This document shows positions 52,007 through 59,507 of a stretch of 64,000 bases of DNA, in pieces. Position numbers and translations under genes: made by a program. The notes below the pieces were generated by a model that was not told the origin of the DNA, did not search any database, and saw only the letters and a program-made list of their open reading frames with translations. How positions within the stretch are numbered: position 1 is the stretch's first letter; every line of letters begins with the position of its first letter. The stretch lies in NCBI RefSeq assembly GCF_014750685.1, contig NZ_JAAXGE010000005.1, positions 248,001 through 312,000 of the forward strand, read 5' to 3'. The stretch comes from Bacteroides sp. GM023. Its GTDB lineage: Bacteria; Bacteroidota; Bacteroidia; Bacteroidales; Bacteroidaceae.

Positions 52007-53998
52007 TTATAGCGGAATGTATTCTACGAATGCTTCCATTGCTTCGTAAGAAGCCAGTCCTAACAGGTCGTACAAAGTAGCTGAACCACGGTTGCGGTCT
52101 TCACTGCGTTGCCAGAACAAACGTTCGTCATTACCCAGGAACGGAGCGCTTTCCATCTGAGACTGATGTTTCAGGATAGAGTTGCGTTTTGCACGAAGTT
52201 CTTCCGGACTGATAGGCACTGCCATTTCGATATTTTCAATTTCCCATTCAGCCCACGCACCACGATACATCCAGATACGGCAATCCTTCAGCCATTTGGC
52301 ACCTTCTTCTTTCTCAAGGTCAACAGCGGCAAATACGGCATCCGTACATACACGGTGTGTTCCATGCGGGTCAGCCAAGTCACCGGCTACGAATATCTGA
52401 TGAGGCTTCACTTCACGGAGCAGGTTACGTACGATTTCCACGTCTGCTTCGCTGATAGGATTCTTCTGAATCTTACCTGTTTCGTAGAATGGCAGGTCAA
52501 GGAAGTGTACGCGATCCAATGGAATATTATTATAAGAAGAAGCAGTGCGGGCTTCACCACGACGAATCAGACCTTTGATAGTCAGGATGTCACGGTTGTC
52601 CATATCACCGTCTTTCTTATTTTTCAGGAAGTTACGTATTTCCGTATACTTCTCATTGATAATCTGATCCTCGCTATTATTGAAAATCTGATTGAAGCCG
52701 TTGATGAAATGCATGAAACGAACCACTTCTTCATCACCTACGGCGATATTACCGGAAGTTTCGTAAGCTACATGTACTTCGTGTTTTTGCTCTACCAGAC
52801 GGCGGAGTGTTCCACCCATGGAGATAACGTCATCATCCGGGTGCGGAGAGAAAATAATCACACGTTTCGGGAACGGTTTGGCGCGTTCAGGACGATAAGT
52901 ATCGTCAGCATTCGGCTTACCGCCGGGCCATCCTGTAATAGTGTGCTGCAAATCATTGAAAATCTTTATATTTACATTGTATGCAGAACCATAAAGTGCC
53001 AGCAATTCACTCAAACCGTTTTCGTTATAGTCTTTATTTGTCAACTTCAAGATAGGCTTGCCTGTCAACTGACATAACCAAACGATCGCGCTACGGATCA
53101 GCTTGTCGTTCCATTCGCAGGAAGTTACCAGCCACGGACGTTGGATACGTGTCAGGTTCATTGCTGCCGAAAGATCGAGAGCTACGTGCGCATTGTTGTG
53201 AGTTTGCAGGTAAGATGCAGGAATTGTGTCGGTAATTGTACCTTCCACACATTCTTTAATCATAGCTGCCTTATTTTCACCCCATGCAAGCAGATATACT
53301 TTCTTTGCACCGAGAATGGTAGCTACACCCATCGTGATAGAACTGATCGGGGTATTATCCATCGTGCCGAAAATCTTGGATGCTTCATTGCGTGATGCAT
53401 TATCCAGCAAAATCAGACGAGTGGTAGAATTCAGGCGGGAACCCGGTTCGTTGAATGCGATGTTACCTACGCGACCGATACCCAACAGGGCAATATCAAT
53501 CCCGCCGAAGCTTTCGATGCGTTGCTCGTACAAACGGCAATATTCAAAGATTGTATCTTTGGCAATGCTTCCGTCGGGAGTGAATATATTCTGCTTGTCG
53601 ATGTCAATATGATCCAACAACATACTCTTCAAAGCGTTGAAGTTACTGTTGACTGCATCGGGAGACAACGGGTAATATTCATACATATTAAATACGATCA
53701 CGTTACGGAAGCTAAGTCCCTCTTCCTTATGCATGCGGATAAGTTCCGTATACACATGTCTGGGTGAATCACCACCAGGAAGTGCCAATACGCAGAAGCG
53801 TCCGGCTTTTTGCTTTTCGCGGATGGTCTGTGCTATTTCGCGAGCAATGTAGTTAGCGCCTTCTTCCACGGACTCATAAATGTCAGTGGGAATTTTTTCG
53901 AGTCTTGTCAAGACTGATTTTTCAAATGCATTCTCCGGTCTGTAGTATCTGGGGGAGACCCGGTGGAGACTGATTTGAGAACTAAGATTTGTTTTCAT
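52007..53998 (-). CDS. NagB-like domain fused to a PIG-L (LmbE) deacetylase
   Basis: 663 residues from ATG 53998 (MKTNLSSQIS); the longer frame to 54064 runs across a TATCTTTG promoter box at 54056-54063. Residues about 20-300 align with glucosamine-6-phosphate deaminase, but the E. coli catalytic residues Asp72, Asp141 and His143 are here Tyr106 (FNMYEY), Val177 and Asn179 (GRVGNIAFNEP); only Glu184 is kept. Residues about 378-650 form a PIG-L deacetylase with the zinc motif HPDDD (His386) and DPHGTHR, apparently intact. Databases may call it NagB, yet deaminase activity looks unlikely. It may be an N-deacetylase with a sugar-phosphate-sensing domain. Confidence 0.85.
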   Translation of the reverse strand: MKTNLSSQISLHRVSPRYYRPENAFEKSVLTRLEKIPTDIYESVEEGANYIAREIAQTIREKQKAGRFCVLALPGGDSPRHVYTELIRMHKEEGLSFRNVIVFNMYEYYPLSPDAVNSNFNALKSMLLDHIDIDKQNIFTPDGSIAKDTIFEYCRLYEQRIESFGGIDIALLGIGRVGNIAFNEPGSRLNSTTRLILLDNASRNEASKIFGTMDNTPISSITMGVATILGAKKVYLLAWGENKAAMIKECVEGTITDTIPASYLQTHNNAHVALDLSAAMNLTRIQRPWLVTSCEWNDKLIRSAIVWLCQLTGKPILKLTNKDYNENGLSELLALYGSAYNVNIKIFNDLQHTITGWPGGKPNADDTYRPERAKPFPKRVIIFSPHPDDDVISMGGTLRRLVEQKHEVHVAYETSGNIAVGDEEVVRFMHFINGFNQIFNNSEDQIINEKYTEIRNFLKNKKDGDMDNRDILTIKGLIRRGEARTASSYNNIPLDRVHFLDLPFYETGKIQKNPISEADVEIVRNLLREVKPHQIFVAGDLADPHGTHRVCTDAVFAAVDLEKEEGAKWLKDCRIWMYRGAWAEWEIENIEMAVPISPEELRAKRNSILKHQSQMESAPFLGNDERLFWQRSEDRNRGSATLYDLLGLASYEAMEAFVEYIPL

Positions 53999-54122
53999 AA
54001 AGTTGTTAATTAAGTTATGTAAGATTAGCGTCCTTACGACTGTATTTTCACGACAAAGATACAAAAGAAGTCTATATTATTAACTACCAAGTTCTAGGTA
54101 TTGTTGTCGTTTTAATCCGTTT

Positions 54123-54923
54123 TTAACATTTGTTTTGTTGCGTATCCGACAGATAAAATTCGTCGGCATCTTTCCATACCGGAAACTTCTCTCTGAATTG
54201 ATTGAGAGAAGCCAGATTGAGTGTTGCCGCAGTTATTCCTTCCTGTCCGTCGGGCAGGGAAGCAACTTCTTCACCAAAAGCCGAGTAAACTTTGCTTCCG
54301 CCGTTATATTCCAAATGGTATCCATCTGTTCCTATCCTGTTCACACCGCATACATAACATTGGTTCTCGAGCGCACGGGCACGAAGCAGGGTATCCCATA
54401 CCAGTCGGCGGGGGATGGGCCAGTTTGCTACATATATTAATAGGTCATATTCGTTATTGACATTCCGGCTCCATACCGGAAAACGAAGATCATAGCAGAC
54501 AAGCAGACAAATATTCCATCCGCGATAGGGGATAATGAGTCGTTTGTCACCGGCTGAAAAGTGTTCGGCTTCCCGTCCCATGCGGAACAGATGCCGTTTG
54601 TCATAATAGAACTCTTCTCCTTCAGGAGTCAGGAAGAATGCGCGATTATAAAACTGCCCGTTATCTGTTGCCATATAACTTCCGCAGATGACCAGTTGGA
54701 ATTGCGAAGTCCATTGTTTGAGAAGGGTGATGGTCTCACCCGAGTTTTGTTCTGCCAGCATTTCACTCTGCATACTGAACCCGGTAGAGAACATTTCCGG
54801 TAAAACAACAATCTCCGTTGTTCCACGAAGGCTTTGCAGCTTTTCGTAGAGCAAACGGAGATTTTCTTGTTTATTTTCCCAAACGATATCGGTTTGTACT
54901 ATGGAAATACGGATAGGCTCCAT
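54123..54923 (-). CDS. Nitrilase-family omega-amidase (YafV/NIT2-like)
   Basis: 266 residues with the nitrilase triad Glu43 (VLPEMFSTGF), Lys109 (YYDKRHLF) and Cys143 (LVCYDLRFPVW). The pattern RHLFRMG and YDLRFPVWSRN fits the omega-amidases that hydrolyse 2-oxoglutaramate and 2-oxosuccinamate, closing the glutamine-transaminase cycle, a repair function. It is cytosolic. It is 25 bp downstream of the acyltransferase gene and probably part of the same operon. Confidence 0.87.
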   Translation of the reverse strand: MEPIRISIVQTDIVWENKQENLRLLYEKLQSLRGTTEIVVLPEMFSTGFSMQSEMLAEQNSGETITLLKQWTSQFQLVICGSYMATDNGQFYNRAFFLTPEGEEFYYDKRHLFRMGREAEHFSAGDKRLIIPYRGWNICLLVCYDLRFPVWSRNVNNEYDLLIYVANWPIPRRLVWDTLLRARALENQCYVCGVNRIGTDGYHLEYNGGSKVYSAFGEEVASLPDGQEGITAATLNLASLNQFREKFPVWKDADEFYLSDTQQNKC

Positions 54924-54948
54924 AATTTAATACCTCTATACTTAATGT

Positions 54949-55503
54949 TTAAAGTTCGCCAAGAGCAAAGTTTTCAGGATGTTTCCCTTTAAAGTCCTTG
55001 AAGTAAAGTTTGATTTCTTTCATGTCCTTATTAATATCTCCTGAAGGCATGATGGATTTCGTTGACGAAATTGTCTTCTTGTTGTAATCAATACCAACCA
55101 GGACGATAGGAACCTGAGCCTTCAATGCAATAAAATAAAAACCTTTCTTCCAGTTTGGGTTTGCTTTTCGGGTTCCTTCGGGGGTGATCGCCAAATGGAA
55201 CTTCTTGCACTCGGCAAAGTGGCGAACCATCTGATCGACTAACGAAGTTTTCCGGCTACGATCTACGGGAATTCCGCCGACCGCCTTGAAGAAAATTCCC
55301 AGCGGAAAGAAAAACCAATCTTTTTTCATCATAAAACTTGTCTTACGTCCTAGGGAACCATAAAACAGTTTTCCGATAAATAAGTCAAGATTTGTAGTGT
55401 GTGGCGCGGCACATACCACGCATTTATCATAATTAGGTACCGTAACGTTTGTCTTCCACCCTAACAGGCGGTGATAGATAAAGCTATAAATTGCTTTCTT
55501 CAT
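54949..55503 (-). CDS. PlsC-type acyltransferase
   Basis: 184 residues. The motifs are PHTTNLD (H-x4-D), VGGIPVDRSRKTS, TPEGTRK and VPIVLVGIDY. It lacks the N-terminal membrane helices of the other PlsC in this window and is shorter. Related short proteins are annotated as 1-acylglycerol-3-phosphate acyltransferase; the acceptor here may be another lipid, such as an ornithine- or glycine-type lipid, but this is not visible in the sequence. It starts eight bases after the stop of the small upstream gene. Confidence 0.85.
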   Translation of the reverse strand: MKKAIYSFIYHRLLGWKTNVTVPNYDKCVVCAAPHTTNLDLFIGKLFYGSLGRKTSFMMKKDWFFFPLGIFFKAVGGIPVDRSRKTSLVDQMVRHFAECKKFHLAITPEGTRKANPNWKKGFYFIALKAQVPIVLVGIDYNKKTISSTKSIMPSGDINKDMKEIKLYFKDFKGKHPENFALGEL

Positions 55504-55511
55504 TCTGCTCT

Positions 55512-55781
55512 TTAGTTCAATTTTCCGATAGCTTCAATAATCTCGTTAACCTTTGCATTAAAGTCTGCACGGAATTTCTTATAAAAACCTTTCACATTTC
55601 CCGGTTCGGTATGACTGATGCGTGTTACAAATTCATCTTGCATCTTCAGCACCTCAGCCATTAGTTCATCAGCTTTAGCTTTATCTGTTCCAGGGATAAA
55701 CATGGTATTGATTAAACACTCGGTGAACAATTCTCCTGCGATATAGTTTACGTTCTTTTTGAGTTCTCTTCTACTTGCCAT
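55512..55781 (-). CDS. Small helical protein of unknown function
   Basis: 89 residues from ATG 55781 (MASRRELKKNVNYIAGELFTECLI); a longer frame to 55889 is A/T-rich leader. It is predicted all-helical with a conserved-looking core ELFTECLINTMFIPGTDKAKADELMAEVL and FYKKFRADFNAKVNEIIEAIGKLN. No signal peptide. A TATCTTTA element about 40 bp upstream resembles a -7 box. It heads an operon with the acyltransferase and omega-amidase. I do not recognise a function. Confidence 0.75.
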   Translation of the reverse strand: MASRRELKKNVNYIAGELFTECLINTMFIPGTDKAKADELMAEVLKMQDEFVTRISHTEPGNVKGFYKKFRADFNAKVNEIIEAIGKLN

Positions 55782-55882
55782 AATCTTTACATTTAATGGT
55801 GAATAATAAAAAATACTTGCGGTAAAGATAGGCACTTTCTTTGATTCAGACGAATAAATAATAGAAAAAAACATTATTGAAG

Positions 55883-55934
55883 CCTTCATCTTTTAACTGT
55901 ATCCCTTATCTGATAAGGGGAAAGCAGATGAAGG
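55883..55934. other. Nested palindrome in the gap before the recombinase gene
   Basis: The 375-bp gap 55782-56156 is A/T-rich and holds no gene I can support. It contains CCTTCATC (55883-55890) pairing with GATGAAGG (55927-55934), enclosing a perfect 8-1-8 palindrome CCCTTATC-T-GATAAGGG (55903-55919). A further GAAGG/CCTTC hairpin follows. It could be a protein-binding site controlling the recombinase promoter downstream. Confidence 0.5.
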
Positions 55935-56090
55935 GTTATTCCTTCACTTGCTTCTTCACTCGAAATTATATCTTTTTGTGTATGTATCATGAATTACCAA
56001 AGTCTTCAAGTAAGTATGTACAAATATGGCAAAATAATCTTTCTTCTCTCTGTTCAATGACGGCTTTTCTCTTACTTTCCTTTTTTAATG

Positions 56091-56121
56091 TTTGCCAAAA
56101 TCATAAAGAGGCTTATTTTTG
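56091..56121 (+). promoter_or_regulatory. Bacteroides-type promoter of the recombinase gene
   Basis: TTTG at 56091-56094, 19-bp spacer and TATTTTTG at 56114-56121, a full match to the consensus. The expected leader is about 29 nt. Confidence 0.75.
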
Positions 56122-56156
56122 TTCTTTCTATTACATTGTATAATATAAAGTAATTA

Positions 56157-57113
56157 ATGATGCAAAAGATGAGTAAAAATGGGTTTAGCCGATGTGCGCG
56201 GATGTACATTGGACGTTTGCGAAAAGAGGGGCGGTATTCTACTGCCCATGTTTATAAAAATGCGCTCTTTTCTTTTAGTAAGTTTTGCGGTACATTGAAT
56301 GTATCGTTCAGACAGGTGACGAAAGAAAGTTTACGCTGTTATGGGCAGTATCTCTATGAATGTGGTTTGAAGCCTAATACGGTTTCTACCTATATGCGTA
56401 TGCTGCGTAGTATTTATAATCAGGGAGTGGAAGCGGGGAGTGCGCCTTATGTACACCGGTTGTTCCACGATGTTTATACTGGTGTGGATATCCGTCAGAA
56501 AAAGGCCTTGCCGGTTGCTGAATTGCACAAACTACTGTATGAAGATCCGAAAACGGAACGTTTACGGCGTACACAGGCTATTGCTGCGCTGATGTTCCAG
56601 TTTTGTGGAATGTCGTTTGCGGATTTGGCACATTTGGAGAAATCAGCCGTGGAACGGAATGTCTTGCAATATAATCGTGTCAAGACTAAAACTCCTATGA
56701 GTGTGGAAATTTTGGATAGCGCCAAGGAAATGATGAACCAGCTTCGAAGTGAAAAGGCGGCTCAGCCTGATTATCCCGATTACCTGTTCAATATCCTTCG
56801 GGGTGATAAGACACGGAAGGACGAAAGAGCTTATCGCGAATATCAGTCCGCTCTCCGATGCTTTAATAATTGTTTGAAGGATTTGGCAAGAGTACTGCAT
56901 CTGAACTCTCCCGTCACTTCGTATACATTCAGACATTCCTGGGCCACTACGGCCAAATATCAGGGAGTTCCGATTGAAATGATAAGTGAATCATTGGGAC
57001 ACAAATCTATAAAGACTACACAAACCTATTTGAAAGGCTTCGAACTGAAAGAACGTACTGAAGTAAATAGAAGGAATTTATATTACGTGAAGAATTGCTG
57101 CGTAGGCAAATGA
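56157..57113 (+). CDS. Tyrosine recombinase (putative promoter invertase)
   Basis: 318 residues. The N-terminal SAM-like core-binding domain (about 10-105) includes SFRQVTKESLRCYGQYLYECGLKPNTVSTYMRMLRSIYNQ. The catalytic domain has Lys176 (NRVKTKTP), Arg259 (YTFRHSWAT), His282 (LGHKSIKTT) and the nucleophile Tyr291 (TQTYLKGF). The first catalytic Arg position is unusual: FQFCGMSFADL has Ser where most recombinases have Arg, as in the Bacteroides IntDOT type, and Cys150 where relatives often carry RGMSF. The gene ends 41 bp before an inverted-repeat-bounded promoter, so it probably flips that segment. It has no transposon neighbours, which argues against an integrated element. Confidence 0.88.
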   Translation: MMQKMSKNGFSRCARMYIGRLRKEGRYSTAHVYKNALFSFSKFCGTLNVSFRQVTKESLRCYGQYLYECGLKPNTVSTYMRMLRSIYNQGVEAGSAPYVHRLFHDVYTGVDIRQKKALPVAELHKLLYEDPKTERLRRTQAIAALMFQFCGMSFADLAHLEKSAVERNVLQYNRVKTKTPMSVEILDSAKEMMNQLRSEKAAQPDYPDYLFNILRGDKTRKDERAYREYQSALRCFNNCLKDLARVLHLNSPVTSYTFRHSWATTAKYQGVPIEMISESLGHKSIKTTQTYLKGFELKERTEVNRRNLYYVKNCCVGK

Positions 57114-57154
57114 TTTGTAGGCAAAACGCTAATAACCAGGATGAAACTATGTGT

Positions 57155-57171
57155 GTTACTTCTTAGGTAAC
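57155..57171 (+). repeat. Left inverted repeat (crossover site) of the invertible promoter
   Basis: GTTAC-TTCTTAG-GTAAC: two inverted 5-bp arms around a 7-bp asymmetric spacer, the layout of a tyrosine-recombinase core site. Sixteen bases (TTACTTCTTAGGTAAC, 57156-57171) recur inverted at 57428-57443. A 9-bp ACTATGTGT precedes it at 57146-57154 and recurs in the same orientation at 57414-57422. Confidence 0.82.
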
Positions 57172-57427
57172 GGAATTAAATATGACGCAAAGATAGACAA
57201 AAACATAAATAGCAAACAAATATTCTTCCATTTTTTTTCGTTTTATCTGAAACATAGGGCAAAAAAATATCCGAACATGAAATAATACAATCTTCACGCT
57301 CCGTTTTTTTATGCCTTGTATCCGGAAGATTCTCCCCTTCGCTAAGGATAAAAACTTCTCTGTCACTGCATTTGTCGATGTTTTTCTCTACTATTTCATT
57401 TTGTTTGGTTCTGACTATGTGTTTACT
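57172..57427. other. Putative invertible promoter segment (OFF orientation)
   Basis: 256 bp between the inverted repeats, A/T-rich and without a supported gene. The only full match to the Bacteroides promoter consensus inside it reads leftward, toward the recombinase 3' end and away from the operon at 57523. Inversion would move the -7 box to about 57404-57411, giving transcription into 57523 with a leader near 100 nt. No equally good promoter was found on the plus strand between 57172 and 57522. Confidence 0.75.
57188..57220 (-). promoter_or_regulatory. Promoter inside the invertible segment
   Basis: On the minus strand TATCTTTG (57195-57188) is the -7 box. TTTG elements at 57220-57217 and 57216-57213 give spacers of 21 and 17 bp. 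Either fits the Bacteroides -33/-7 pattern approximately. Confidence 0.7.
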
Positions 57428-57444
57428 GTTACCTAAGAAGTAAT
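57428..57444 (-). repeat. Right inverted repeat (crossover site) of the invertible promoter
   Basis: GTTAC-CTAAGAA-GTAAT on the plus strand. The spacer is the exact complement of the left spacer, and one arm differs by a single base. The inverted spacers mean that recombination inverts rather than deletes the segment. Confidence 0.82.
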
Positions 57445-57522
57445 GGAAAAACAGATAGTAAAAATAGTAGATTTATCAATCAGTTGGACAAATCTCTATT
57501 GAAAGTATAACATACAAATAAA

Positions 57523-58236
57523 ATGAAACAAACTAAAGCACTGTTCATACTTCTGATTTTTATCTCGCTGACTAATTTGGCTCATGCACAATACTCTTTA
57601 GGAACGACGGGACAATTGATGATACCTACTGCCGAAATGCAGGAAACAGGTACATTTATGGGGGGAGCTAATTTTCTCCCTGAAAAGGTTACTCCGTCTG
57701 TTTTTAGCTTTCCCACTATGAACTATTTTGTAGACATGACTTTGTTCTCCTTCATTGAGTTTACTTACAGGATGACTCTGCTTAAAATGACGACAGGTAT
57801 GGGAAGGACAGGTTATCATAATCAGGACCGCTCCAGTACGATACGTATTCGTCCCATAAAAGAGAGCCGTTATTTTCCGGCTGTCGTAATCGGTGCGAAT
57901 GATCTTCTGATAGAAGGGGCTACTCCATATTGGGGAGCTTATTATGGCGTATTGACTAAAACAATTGATTTTCATTCGAGACACCGGTTGGCTGTTACTG
58001 CCGGATGGTATATTCACCAAGGGGATAAGCCTGCATATAATAAAGGACCTTTCGGTGGTATTCGCTATACTCCTTCTTTTTGCAAAGAACTGAAGTTAAT
58101 GGCGGAATATGATACGCACGGTTGGAAAGTCGGTGCTGCCATGCGCTTTTGGAAACACTTGTCCGTCAATGTATTCACCCGCGAGTTTACCTGTGTCTCT
58201 GCCGGTCTGCGATATGAATGTACATTAATACATTAA
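57523..58236 (+). CDS. YjbH-like outer-membrane protein, N-terminal half
   Basis: 237 residues with signal peptide (cleavage near AHAQ). YSLGTTGQLMIPTAEMQETGTFMGGANFLPEK, then TLFSFIEFTYRMTLL and GLRYECTL, resembles the first part of YjbH/GfcD proteins, outer-membrane beta-barrels encoded in Gram-negative exopolysaccharide operons. It ends in an aromatic-rich strand. In E. coli the protein is about 700 residues in one chain; here the C-terminal part appears to be the next gene. It is the first gene after the invertible promoter and should be silent in the orientation seen here. Confidence 0.68.
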   Translation: MKQTKALFILLIFISLTNLAHAQYSLGTTGQLMIPTAEMQETGTFMGGANFLPEKVTPSVFSFPTMNYFVDMTLFSFIEFTYRMTLLKMTTGMGRTGYHNQDRSSTIRIRPIKESRYFPAVVIGANDLLIEGATPYWGAYYGVLTKTIDFHSRHRLAVTAGWYIHQGDKPAYNKGPFGGIRYTPSFCKELKLMAEYDTHGWKVGAAMRFWKHLSVNVFTREFTCVSAGLRYECTLIH

Positions 58237-58241
58237 TGAAG

Positions 58242-58259
58242 ATGAAAAAAGATTATTAG
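58242..58259 (+). other. Frameshifted start of the second YjbH-like gene
   Basis: ATG at 58242 is followed by six A and GATTATTAG, so translation stops after five codons. With five A the same ATG would read KKIISIISVLF and run on into the downstream frame as a signal peptide. This looks like a one-base insertion in an A tract, or a phase-variable tract. Confidence 0.7.
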
Positions 58260-58272
58260 TATTATATCTGTT

Positions 58273-59460
58273 TTGTTCTGTGGACTTTCATTGTCGCAAG
58301 CGCAATCAGTACATGTGGCTGAAGTGCTGAAAAAGTTGGATATGGAGAATATCAGGGTAGCGGAGAAAGAGGATACAATCACTGCGTCTTTTGAGACTTC
58401 CGCATATAGGGGAATTTATAACGGCATCGGGATTGCCATACGCCATCTGATTGCCGTGCCGGAATCGCCTACTTTGCAACTTGTCATATTGGATAATGCA
58501 TTGCCGCAACTTTGTATCACTTTACCGGCAGAGTTAATTAAAGATTATCAGTTCGGCAAATGTACATTGGATGAAGTCTATCGAAACATGAAGATGACTA
58601 CTTCTACTCAGACTGCGATGCAGGGCTTGAAAGATGTGAAGTCACAGCAGAGTAGTTTCGGAAAAGTGGATTTAGTATTGTACCCCGGAGTGATGTTGGT
58701 AAATAATGTGACCTATAAATTGTATAAGGCAGCTCTTGACCTGCAACCTGCTTTGGAAATGCAATTATGGAAGGGAGCTTCGTTGAGGATGCAAGTCAGC
58801 CTGCCTATTGTGAATAACGAGTCGGGTAAATGGGACTGTATTCGCTTGGGATTTATGACTGTACGGCAGGATTTCCGTTTGTATAATCATTGGAAGGGAT
58901 ACATTACCGGTGGTAATTTCTCAAATGACCGTTTGGGAGTTGCCGCAGGCGTCGGTTACTTCTCCAACAATGGCAGATGGACGATAGAGGGCGAAGGCGG
59001 ACTTACCGGTTCTTCCCATTTTTATGGGAGTGACTGGAAGATGAGTAAATGGAAAAGGATAAATGGCCGGTTGGCAGTAGGATACTATGTGCCCGGGGTT
59101 AATACTTTGCTGAAAGTGGATGGCGGTCGTTTCATTTATGGAGATTACGGAATACGGGGAAGTGTTTCGCGCTATTTCGGTGAGTATATAGTAGGGGTTT
59201 ACGGTATGTATACGGATGGGGCTAAAAATGCGGGATTCAATTTTTCTATCCCATTGCCGGGGAAGAAACGCAAACGCCATGCTGTACGAGTGATGCTTCC
59301 TGAATATTTCAGTTTCCAGTATGATATGCGTAGTGGTAATGAATATGCCCGTCATTTTCTAGGTGAGAGTTATAGTACCGAACCGAAATCTGCAGAGAAT
59401 TCACGTTTTTGGCAACCGGACTATATCCGTTATTTCCTGATCCGGACAAATAAGAAATGA
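58273..59460 (+). CDS. YjbH-like outer-membrane protein, C-terminal half (start disrupted)
   Basis: 395 residues from the first in-frame TTG at 58273, but the natural start is probably ATG 58242, out of frame by one base. In the undisturbed reading the N-terminus is a signal peptide ending in SLSQAQS. The C-terminal half (WKGYITGGNFSNDRLGVAAGVGYFSNNGRWTIEGEGGLTGSS, YYVPGVNTLLKVDGGRFIYGDYGIRGSVSRYFGEYIVGVYGMY, FNFSIPLPGKK) resembles the C-terminal barrel of YjbH. It is likely to form an outer-membrane unit with the 57523-58236 product for exopolysaccharide handling. With the sequence as given, export should fail unless slippage restores the frame. Confidence 0.66.
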   Translation: MFCGLSLSQAQSVHVAEVLKKLDMENIRVAEKEDTITASFETSAYRGIYNGIGIAIRHLIAVPESPTLQLVILDNALPQLCITLPAELIKDYQFGKCTLDEVYRNMKMTTSTQTAMQGLKDVKSQQSSFGKVDLVLYPGVMLVNNVTYKLYKAALDLQPALEMQLWKGASLRMQVSLPIVNNESGKWDCIRLGFMTVRQDFRLYNHWKGYITGGNFSNDRLGVAAGVGYFSNNGRWTIEGEGGLTGSSHFYGSDWKMSKWKRINGRLAVGYYVPGVNTLLKVDGGRFIYGDYGIRGSVSRYFGEYIVGVYGMYTDGAKNAGFNFSIPLPGKKRKRHAVRVMLPEYFSFQYDMRSGNEYARHFLGESYSTEPKSAENSRFWQPDYIRYFLIRTNKK

Positions 59461-59507
59461 ACTTGATTAATATATAGAACTAGTATTTTAAACAAAATTG
59501 AAACATT

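Noticed and set aside
56157..57113. Integrated mobile element around the recombinase
   Set aside because: There is no tRNA, no attachment-site repeat and no mobilisation or cargo gene; the inverted repeats next to it explain the recombinase better.
58245..58251. Programmed -1 frameshift at A-AAA-AAG (dnaX type) in the YjbH-like gene
   Set aside because: The required change of frame is +1 (or loss of one A), not -1, and no stimulating stem-loop or Shine-Dalgarno site is seen.
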